The position numbers were made by a program, and so were the translations under genes. This document shows, in pieces, positions 1 to 4,508 of a stretch of 5,162 nucleotides of DNA; positions within the stretch are counted from its first letter, which is position 1; each line of letters begins with the position of its first letter. The notes under the pieces were generated by a model. It saw only the letters and a program-made list of their open reading frames with translations, made no database searches and was not told the origin of the DNA. The stretch comes from Nitrospira defluvii (GTDB lineage: Bacteria > Nitrospirota > Nitrospiria > Nitrospirales > Nitrospiraceae). Where the stretch lies: the NCBI GenBank assembly GCA_016199015.1, contig JACQHN010000165.1, positions 1 through 5,162 on the forward strand. Direction: 5' to 3'.

Positions 1-1172
1 GCATCCTGCTCAATGGCGCCGCTGTCACGCAGATCGGACAGCATGGGGCGCTTATCATTTCGATCCTCGACCTTCCGGTTGAGCTGAGATAAGGCCACGA
101 TGGGAACCGCCAGTTCTTTGGCCAAAAGCTTCAAAGATCGAGACATATCACCGATCTCTTGCTGTCGCGATTCTCCTCGCAGGCTGGGTGTCATCAGCTG
201 CAGATAGTCCACAATCATCAGCCCCATTCCGGTTTTAGCCTTCGCTCGTCTGGCACGCCTCCGAAGCTGTGTCATGGTCAACGTGCCAGAATCATCGATG
301 TGCAGGGGCGCGTTCGAGAGTTGCTCTGCCGCGTTGGCAATGTGCATCCAATCGGCGTTTTGTACCTGTCCGGTCCGAATGGCGTGGAGGTCGACCAGTG
401 CTGTTTGGGAAAACAAGCGATCGATCAATTCCTCTTTCGACATTTCCAGGCTGAACATTTGGACAGGTTGGTGCTCGCACAATGCGACATGAGCCGCGAT
501 GGACAAGGCCAGAGACGTTTTCCCCATGCTCGTTCGGGAGGCGATGATGTTCAGCGTTCCCGGATGAAGCCCAGCGGTCAGCGCATCCAAGGAGCTGAAG
601 CCCGTCGAAATGCCGGTGATGGTGGTTTTTCGCTTGTACAGCATTTCGAGGTGGGTCAATCGATCATTGACGAGTTGCCCAATCGAGGGAAGAAGCTCAG
701 CGGTGCCGATGTGATCTAGTGACAGAATCTCTTGCTCAGCTCGCTCGACGATTGCCGGTAGGGATTCTTGCTCATCGTAGGCTTGAACGCACAGCTCGTA
801 ACCAATGCGGCGCAGCTCTCGCCGTCGCGCTTTCTCTCGAACGATTCGGCAATGCGTCATGACGTTGGAAGCCGACGGCACAGCTTGAATGAGTTCCGCC
901 ACAGTAGCCGATCCACCGATCTCCTGAAGACTTCCAGCCCGCTTCAAATCTTCGCTAACCGTAACGTTGTCGATCGCCTTGCCGGCATCTGCCAGCCGGC
1001 ACATGGCTGCAAAAATTTTCCGATAACGAAAGTCGTATAAGTCATGTTCGGTTACGTGTTCGCCCACGATTGTTAAGACCCCTGGACAGAGCAGGATGGC
1101 CCCAAGAATGGCCTGTTCGGCTTCCTGATCGTGTGGCGGCACGCTGGGCTGTTCGATGGTCGGCGCAGTCAT
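1..1172 (-). CDS. dnaB: Replicative DNA helicase, DnaB family, element-encoded (C-terminus cut by window edge)
   Basis: This is a ring-shaped 5'-to-3' replicative helicase that would unwind the fork of the element and recruit primase in the cytoplasm. I translated 390 codons with no stop before the left edge. Residues 10-110 match the N-terminal primase-interaction domain (PPHDQEAEQAILGAIL). The RecA-like motor domain starts near 185. Walker A is ASRTSMGKT at 211-219 with K218, and the usual proline of ARPSMGKT is threonine here. E243 in SLEMS is the catalytic glutamate, Walker B is GLMIVDY at 316-322, and LSQLNRKVEDR (361-371) with the LSDLRDSGAIEQDA stretch are textbook DnaB. The ATG at 1172 overlaps the stop of the initiator's C-terminal frame as ATGA and has no good Shine-Dalgarno sequence, so translation is probably coupled. 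Only the last roughly 60-80 residues should be missing. The family call is firm, and the phage origin is inferred from context. Confidence 0.95.
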   Translation of the reverse strand, partial: MTAPTIEQPSVPPHDQEAEQAILGAILLCPGVLTIVGEHVTEHDLYDFRYRKIFAAMCRLADAGKAIDNVTVSEDLKRAGSLQEIGGSATVAELIQAVPSASNVMTHCRIVREKARRRELRRIGYELCVQAYDEQESLPAIVERAEQEILSLDHIGTAELLPSIGQLVNDRLTHLEMLYKRKTTITGISTGFSSLDALTAGLHPGTLNIIASRTSMGKTSLALSIAAHVALCEHQPVQMFSLEMSKEELIDRLFSQTALVDLHAIRTGQVQNADWMHIANAAEQLSNAPLHIDDSGTLTMTQLRRRARRAKAKTGMGLMIVDYLQLMTPSLRGESRQQEIGDMSRSLKLLAKELAVPIVALSQLNRKVEDRNDKRPMLSDLRDSGAIEQD

Positions 1173-1648
1173 GAGGTTTGTCCGTTGGTGAGGCGGGCGT
1201 TAATCTGTTGTCTGTTTCGGAGATGATCGGCGCAGAAGGGATATGCAGGTGGTGTCTGCTCCGGGGCGATCGGTTTTCCACATGAGGTATAGTTTCGTCC
1301 ATTGGTGCTGAGAATCTTCTCAGCACAGACGGTTGGAACGGCACAACAATCCACCGTGGCATCTTCGTCCTCCCAACCTTCAGCCCGTAACCAGGAGGCG
1401 GGATACGGAATGTATTTCCCGCCCTCCTTGCGCCAATCCGCCGAAGTCTTGGCCCGCTCTAACGCACCAGAAATGCGGTCTTGGAGCTGCTCGTCCGGCT
1501 TGATAGTCTGCCATGCCTTCTTCGCATCGCCCTTGGATTTTTTACGTGGGTATGACTTCCAAAACTTTTCAAAACCTGAACCCTTGAGCGAGTGACGGTT
1601 TCTTCTGACGGATTGGGTGACATGGGTGTCACCCCCCATCTGTCGCAA
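1169..1648 (-). CDS. C-terminal part of phage O-like replication protein (separate frame)
   Basis: The core GFEKFWKSYPRKKSKG (residues 25-40), the helix DAKKAW, and GGKYIPYPASWLRAEGWEDE (76-95) form the C-terminal module of many phage replication initiators, which follows a winged-helix DNA-binding domain. Known relatives carry both parts in one chain. Here the module is one frame back (-1) from the N-terminal part at 1965-1459, and the two frames overlap by about 190 bases. The frame opens after a TGA. A TTG at 1648 lies 6 bases after an AGGGGG stretch, so separate initiation is possible, and an ATG at 1639 is an alternative start. The tail has C101, C102, C108, C123, C139 and H142, a possible small zinc-binding site. 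The stop forms ATGA with dnaB, consistent with helicase recruitment by this protein. I cannot tell a split gene from a mutation or a sequencing error. Confidence 0.75.
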   Translation of the reverse strand: MRQMGGDTHVTQSVRRNRHSLKGSGFEKFWKSYPRKKSKGDAKKAWQTIKPDEQLQDRISGALERAKTSADWRKEGGKYIPYPASWLRAEGWEDEDATVDCCAVPTVCAEKILSTNGRNYTSCGKPIAPEQTPPAYPFCADHLRNRQQINARLTNGQTS

Positions 1649-1965
1649 ATGTCACCCCCTGCTGCTTCATTTGTCACCCCCCATGACAAATTGACACGTG
1701 ACAAGATGTCACCCCGCAGTTTGTAGCGGTTCGTGCCACAGGGACCTTTCCCACGAAGAATTTTAAGTTCTCCAAGACTCTCCAGATTCTGGATTGCGCG
1801 TTTCACTTGCCGATCACTGAGGCGAGATTTTTTGCCCAAGGTAGGAATGGACGGATAGGCGTTCCCATCGTCATCGGCAAAATCGGCAATGGCGAGCGCG
1901 ACTAGCAGATCGCCGCCTTTCGCTCCGGAGCCTTTCCAGACCATGCCGAGAACCTTAATGCTCAT
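1459..1965 (-). CDS. N-terminal winged-helix part of phage O-like replication initiator (frame disrupted)
   Basis: This is probably the origin-binding half of the element's replication initiator. Counting from the ATG at 1965, residues 1-85 form a helix-turn-helix/winged-helix domain: MSIKVLGMVWK, then LLVALAIADFADDDGNAYPSIPTLGKKSRLS, then the recognition region DRQVKRAIQNLESLGELKI (51-69) and the wing GTNRYKL. Residues 85-122 are a linker with repeated GDI/GVT units encoded by iterons. After about residue 128 the frame leaves the conserved protein: FEKFWKSYPRK is found in the -1 frame, while this frame runs on to residue 168 through an arginine- and serine-rich tail that looks non-native. 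I chose the ATG at 1965 because it overlaps the upstream TGA as ATGA. A GTG at 2010 would add 15 residues, and it lies inside the upstream gene. The domain call is good, but whether the product works is uncertain. Confidence 0.8.
   Translation of the reverse strand: MSIKVLGMVWKGSGAKGGDLLVALAIADFADDDGNAYPSIPTLGKKSRLSDRQVKRAIQNLESLGELKILRGKGPCGTNRYKLRGDILSRVNLSWGVTNEAAGGDICDRWGVTPMSPNPSEETVTRSRVQVLKSFGSHTHVKNPRAMRRRHGRLSSRTSSSKTAFLVR
1537..1574. other. A+T-rich stretch beside the iterons, possible DNA unwinding element
   Basis: By hand count 11 of these 38 bases are G or C (about 29%), in a much richer neighbourhood, and there are several runs of T or A (six T at 1538-1543, then AAAA, TTTT and AAAA). 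The stretch lies on the helicase-proximal side of the iterons, the same order as iterons followed by the A+T-rich region in the lambda origin. It also codes for the conserved FEKFWKSYPRKK segment, whose Lys and Phe codons are naturally A+T-rich, so the composition alone does not prove an origin function. Confidence 0.35.
1615..1715 (-). repeat. Iteron cluster inside the initiator gene, putative replication origin
   Basis: Read on the minus strand, the 9-mer GGGGTGACA occurs exactly four times, at plus positions 1707-1715, 1672-1680, 1650-1658 and 1627-1635, with steps of 35, 22 and 23 bases. A fifth, reversed copy (plus GGGTGACA, 1615-1622) forms a perfect 8-bp inverted repeat with the copy at 1627-1634 around a 4-base centre. 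Further TGACA pentamers on the plus strand lie at 1684, 1692 and 1699. The cluster falls in the linker between the DNA-binding and C-terminal modules, as in gene O of lambda. The origin role is inferred from this position and spacing. The repeats also encode recurring GVT/GDI peptides, so protein-level repetition is the competing explanation. Confidence 0.65.
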
Positions 1966-2183
1966 CTCACCGAATCGCTGGTCGAGGACACCCGTCGGCT
2001 TTCGATCCACGCGTCCACATCTGCCTTCCGATAGCGTATCAAACGGCCCACCTTAATGAATGGCGGACCACCTCCGCGTGTGCGCCACGCCTGAGCAGTC
2101 TTGCGCTCGAACTTCAGATACTTGGCCAACCAAGAGTCATCAAGGAGTTGATCATCATCATGCCGTTGAGTTGCAATCTTCAT
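1962..2183 (-). CDS. Small excisionase/AlpA-like HTH DNA-binding protein
   Basis: The product has 73 residues and a single MerR-type winged helix-turn-helix (HTH_17/excisionase fold): LAKYLKFERKTAQAWRTRGGGPPFIKVGRLIRYRKADVDAWIESRR. The GPPFIKVGRLIRYRKADVDAWI signature is typical of excisionases and AlpA-like regulators of integrated elements. Such proteins bend DNA at attachment sites to favour excision, or activate integrase or replication genes. I chose the ATG at 2183 because GGGGGA lies 3-4 bases before it. The in-frame ATG at 2210 adds MAFINHGGR but is preceded by AGTTCCCTTC, with no ribosome site. The stop overlaps the initiator's ATG at 1965 as ATGA, so this gene probably heads the replication cassette and may regulate it. 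The fold is clear, but the choice between excisionase and regulator is open. Confidence 0.8.
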   Translation of the reverse strand: MKIATQRHDDDQLLDDSWLAKYLKFERKTAQAWRTRGGGPPFIKVGRLIRYRKADVDAWIESRRVSSTSDSVR

Positions 2184-2225
2184 ACGTCCCCCATGATTGA
2201 TAAACGCCATGAAGGGAACTCTACA

Positions 2226-2275
2226 GGTATCGGTATCTTTAGGTAGAGACAGGCGTAATAAATTACTTACGCCTG
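2226..2275. promoter_or_regulatory. Operator-like inverted repeat and tandem hexamers ahead of the replication cassette
   Basis: The 86 bases between the cargo gene and the HTH gene hold a perfect 9-bp inverted repeat, CAGGCGTAA (2250-2258) and TTACGCCTG (2267-2275), with an 8-base A+T-rich centre. An inner GTAAT/ATTAC pair (2255-2266) offers an alternative pairing. Nearer the HTH gene is a tandem GGTATCGGTATC (2226-2237). No T-run follows the stem in either direction, so an intrinsic terminator is unlikely and a protein-binding site fits better. I found no convincing -35/-10 pair in this gap. The binder is unknown; the adjacent HTH protein or an unseen repressor are candidates. Confidence 0.45.
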
Positions 2276-2296
2276 CAAGGGAAGGGATGGGGAATT

Positions 2297-3067
2297 TTAT
2301 CGGGGGGAGATTTGTTCTAGGATGGATTCGGCTTTTGCATATGCAATTCTAACTGCCTCGAACACTCTTTTGACTTCTGATGAGTATGCTGGATTCTCCT
2401 TCAGCCCGCATTCTTCTTGAGCAACTCGAAGAAGAGTTTTGCCCTCAATTTTGTGTTTATCCCAAACGCCCCAAATTGAGACCTGATGCCCGCGAATTCG
2501 TCTGTCCTGGAATCCACAATTAAATTTCCTTTGGACTACTATACCTTTAAATTGATCAACCAGCGTGGTAAGCGGATGCTGCAGATTTATACGCATCCAG
2601 ATGAAGTTTTGTCCTGGTTCTATACCGCATAACATTTCGTCACGAATTACTGATTCGCCTGAGCAGGCCAGCATAATACCAGCTTCTATTGCATCATCGA
2701 TGAATACGCGTTTCCCCTCATGTGTAATCGCCCGGCGTGTGTCCTCAATCCAATCAGGCGCACACAATTCAACTCCAAGCCGCAGACCCCACCTTCTCTT
2801 GAGGCTGCAAACTTTATTTATTGCACTCAGATCATTAGAAGGGATATGTCCTTCTAGCTCTCGCATTTCATTTTGGAACTGAGGATGCCTTATCAACGCT
2901 TCAAACCGATCGATTTCAGATAGGGCTGGAGGGGTGCTGCGTTCTCGCTGAACTGTTGTGCTCCCAAGATTTTGACCGTTCTTCGGCCCCATAGCTCTCA
3001 CTGACGGCCTTTTCTTGCCTTTCGCTAGGTCCTTGCTCTTATTATTTGTCCGATGCTTTCGAGTCAT
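2297..3067 (-). CDS. Unrecognised 256-residue cargo protein translationally coupled to the integrase
   Basis: I do not recognise the family. Residues 1-35 are strongly basic and look disordered (MTRKHRTNNKSKDLAKGKKR). A mixed globular region follows at about 50-190, including the segment GIEPGQNFIWMRINLQHPLTTLV. The last 60 residues (IWGVWDKHKIEGKTLLRVAQEECGL, then NPAYSSEVKRVFEAVRIAYAKAESIL) look helical and may hold an HTH-like unit. No signal peptide or membrane segment is seen. Cysteines at 87, 102, 135, 147, 184 and 220 form no evident motif. The ATG overlaps the integrase stop as ATGA and has GGAGG 10 bases upstream, so the two are probably made together. Base composition is distinctly lower in G+C than the integrase, suggesting separate acquisition. 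A DNA-binding accessory factor or a defence-type cargo are both possible, with no direct support for either. Confidence 0.75.
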   Translation of the reverse strand: MTRKHRTNNKSKDLAKGKKRPSVRAMGPKNGQNLGSTTVQRERSTPPALSEIDRFEALIRHPQFQNEMRELEGHIPSNDLSAINKVCSLKRRWGLRLGVELCAPDWIEDTRRAITHEGKRVFIDDAIEAGIMLACSGESVIRDEMLCGIEPGQNFIWMRINLQHPLTTLVDQFKGIVVQRKFNCGFQDRRIRGHQVSIWGVWDKHKIEGKTLLRVAQEECGLKENPAYSSEVKRVFEAVRIAYAKAESILEQISPR

Positions 3068-4272
3068 CTTGACTGATCCTCCTCCGCTACCCGAGCCGCA
3101 TCAATCACGGTCAACATCCGCTCCGCATTCGCCTCTAACGCCAGCCGCACCGGATCCAGTTGCAGCCGTGCATACACTTGTGTGGTCGAAACATTCGTGT
3201 GATTGAGCGCTTTTCCAATCAAAGGCAATGAGGCCCCAGCCGCGACAAGCCACGAACCAAGCGTTCGCCTCAAGTCATGAATCCGCACATCCTCTAAGCC
3301 CGCCTCCGTGCGAATGCGTTGCCATGGCTTGCTGACGTTCACGAGGTGACTTCGCCCCCACCGGCCACAAAAGACGAAGGGGTTGCCCTCCAGTCTCGGA
3401 AGGCCGATCAACGCTTCACGCGCCGGACGTGGGAGCGGGACCACATGCGAGCGGCCTGCCTTGGTCGATGGAATCACCCACAGCCCTTGTGACAGGTCGA
3501 GGTCCTCCCAACGCATCGCAAGCACTTCGTTCCTTCGGGCACCTGTCAGGAGTCCAACCAAAAACGCGATTCGAACATAAGGGTTCGGCTCATCACCCAT
3601 GGCTTTCCACAGGCGGGGCAATTCATCGGGCTTCACAAACCGCTCACGCGAGATTTCTGGGAACTTCTTGATCCGAAGGCAAGGGTTCGGCCCTGGTGGG
3701 ATGAGCCCCCAATCCATACCGAGATTCCACATGCTCCGGATAAGCGCTAGGGTCTGGTTCGCGGTTCGCGGCATGGGGCGTTGAACAGGCCTGCCGGGAC
3801 GAATGACAGAGCTAGGCTCTGTCCCGATCCTGCTATGCAGCCGGGCGATTTCATCCCGCGTAATACTTACTAACTTTCTTGGTCGCAAGTAGGCGAGATG
3901 ATGGTTTAGAATCGCCTCATCGTTGGCCCGTGATTTCTTCAGGGCCGCGTGCCTGGTCAGATACATCTGTTCCAGGTCGCGAAAGGTGGGGGCAATGCTT
4001 CGCTGGCGACGTTCGGCAACCGGATCACGTCCCTCGTCGATCTCCACCATCTTCTTTTTTGCAATGGCCCGCGCCTCATCCAGCGTCATTTCTCCAAAGC
4101 GGCCAAGCGTCAACCGTCGTACCTGTCTATGGATGAGTTTTTCGAGAAAGAAGGACTTGCTTCCCGGTGTCAGGCGCACCCCGAATCCGCGTAGCAAGTC
4201 GTCACGTAAGAAGGCTTGTCCCTGCTTGGGAAGCGCCGCATTCTCGATCAATCTCTTTGTGAGTCTAGGCAT
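3064..4272 (-). CDS. int: P4-type tyrosine recombinase / site-specific integrase
   Basis: At 402 residues this is full length for the P4-like integrases. Residues 1-90 form the N-terminal arm-binding domain (DUF4102 type: LIENAALPKQGQAFLRDDLLRGFGVRLTPGSKSF, LGRFGEMTLDEARAIAKK). The core-binding domain spans about 95-200, and the catalytic domain runs from about 212 to 385. All catalytic residues are visible: R246 in TGARRNE, K271 in STKAGR, H332 and R335 in HDLRRT, H358 in LNHTN and the nucleophile Y367 in VYARL. The enzyme should therefore be active. It would cut and rejoin attP with the tRNA-Arg attachment site, forming 3'-phosphotyrosine links. GGAGG lies 4 bases before the ATG at 4272. 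It is divergent from the adjacent tRNA remnant, and its stop is coupled to the cargo gene. Family and activity class are certain, but substrate is inferred from the adjacent attR. Confidence 0.96.
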   Translation of the reverse strand: MPRLTKRLIENAALPKQGQAFLRDDLLRGFGVRLTPGSKSFFLEKLIHRQVRRLTLGRFGEMTLDEARAIAKKKMVEIDEGRDPVAERRQRSIAPTFRDLEQMYLTRHAALKKSRANDEAILNHHLAYLRPRKLVSITRDEIARLHSRIGTEPSSVIRPGRPVQRPMPRTANQTLALIRSMWNLGMDWGLIPPGPNPCLRIKKFPEISRERFVKPDELPRLWKAMGDEPNPYVRIAFLVGLLTGARRNEVLAMRWEDLDLSQGLWVIPSTKAGRSHVVPLPRPAREALIGLPRLEGNPFVFCGRWGRSHLVNVSKPWQRIRTEAGLEDVRIHDLRRTLGSWLVAAGASLPLIGKALNHTNVSTTQVYARLQLDPVRLALEANAERMLTVIDAARVAEEDQSR

Positions 4273-4304
4273 TCAGCCTCCAGTCTGTGGTTCGCGGCAT
4301 CGCA

Positions 4305-4430
4305 TGTGTAGAAAATATGTAGAACGAAGAGAGGGAATTAGAGGGGGGAAGAGGGTAGAGCATAAGGTTTATAGTACTCCCAACTCTTCGATATAACAAG
4401 GTATAAGGTGCTTGGTAGGGTTGTGTAGAA
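4305..4430 (+). repeat. Three direct repeats beside the crossover, probable integrase arm-type sites
   Basis: The 9-mer TGTGTAGAA occurs at 4305-4313 and 4422-4430. A copy with one mismatch (TATGTAGAA) lies at 4316-4324. The first two are 11 bases apart, one helical turn, so a protein could bind both on one face. The third copy ends 14 bases before the tRNA core. Tyrosine integrases of this type bind short arm repeats flanking the core with their N-terminal domain, and this window is the integrase-proximal arm. Their role is inferred. A purine-rich tract (about 4326-4360) separates the groups. Confidence 0.5.
4371..4399 (-). promoter_or_regulatory. Candidate integrase promoter
   Basis: On the minus strand TTGTTA (4399-4394) and TACTAT (4376-4371) are 17 bases apart, each matching the sigma-70 consensus at 4 of 6 positions. 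The leader to the integrase ATG would be about 90 bases and would cross the repeat pair at 4305-4324. A promoter at this place would allow the integrase to repress itself by binding its arm sites. This is a weak match in an A+T-rich stretch and may be chance. Confidence 0.3.
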
Positions 4431-4444
4431 CTCAGAGCACGAAA

Positions 4445-4489
4445 CTTCTAAGCTGAGGGTCGCTGGTTCGATTCCAGCCGGGCGCACCA
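4445..4489 (+). tRNA. 3' half of tRNA-Arg(TCT), attR remnant (not a functional gene)
   Basis: The loop CTTCTAA (4445-4451) contains anticodon TCT (4447-4449). It is followed by anticodon 3' strand GCTGA, variable loop, T arm GCTGG-TTCGATT-CCAGC (4462-4478), acceptor 3' strand CGGGCGC (4479-4485), discriminator A and encoded CCA (4487-4489). The acceptor strand calls for a 5' end GCGCCCG, which is absent upstream. The five bases before the loop (CGAAA) do not pair with GCTGA. The break at the anticodon loop matches a known integration position of tyrosine integrases in tRNA genes. The remnant is therefore the host's original 3' half, displaced by insertion, and a complete tRNA-Arg(TCT) should exist at the other end of the element. 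Confidence 0.9.
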
Positions 4490-4508
4490 CGATCATTCTT
4501 CTCTAGTC

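Larger units (their letters stand above)
1..4451. mobile_element. Right-hand part of an integrated prophage-like or satellite element, ending in a tRNA-Arg gene
   Basis: All five gene units from the left edge to the integrase lie on the minus strand and belong to phage or integrative-element families: DnaB helicase, O-like initiator, excisionase-like HTH protein, a cargo protein and a P4-type integrase. The right boundary is a tRNA-Arg(TCT) gene whose 3' half survives from the anticodon loop onward, so the crossover lies in or beside 4445-4451. The left end is outside the window and should carry the complete tRNA-Arg gene. No structural, lysis or repressor gene is seen here. Whether this is a full prophage or a satellite is therefore unknown. 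Confidence 0.85.

Noticed and set aside
159..719. Plus-strand open frame of 186 residues, and others at 768-1040 and 1302-1595
   Set aside because: They lie opposite dnaB and the initiator, show no family features, and reflect codon bias of the real minus-strand genes.
1538..1543. Six-A run on the minus strand (A AAA AAT context) as a programmed -1 frameshift site joining the initiator halves
   Set aside because: It would give the right frame change, but it lies after the conserved FEKFWKSYPRK segment, so the shifted product would lose that motif.
1615..1715. The regular TGTCACCCC copies as a CRISPR array
   Set aside because: Units are only 9 bases with 13-26 base gaps and lie inside coding sequence, so iterons fit and CRISPR repeats do not.
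2250..2275. Inverted repeat as an intrinsic terminator of the cargo gene
   Set aside because: No run of T follows the stem on either strand, and the arms are short with an A+T-rich centre.
4326..4360. Purine-rich tract as a special structure or origin
   Set aside because: Irregular G/A content without mirror symmetry or repeats, so nothing beyond composition supports a function.
3383..4396. Several plus-strand open frames opposite the integrase
   Set aside because: The minus strand carries a complete integrase with every catalytic residue, and these frames have low-complexity, Arg/Ser-rich products with no domain.
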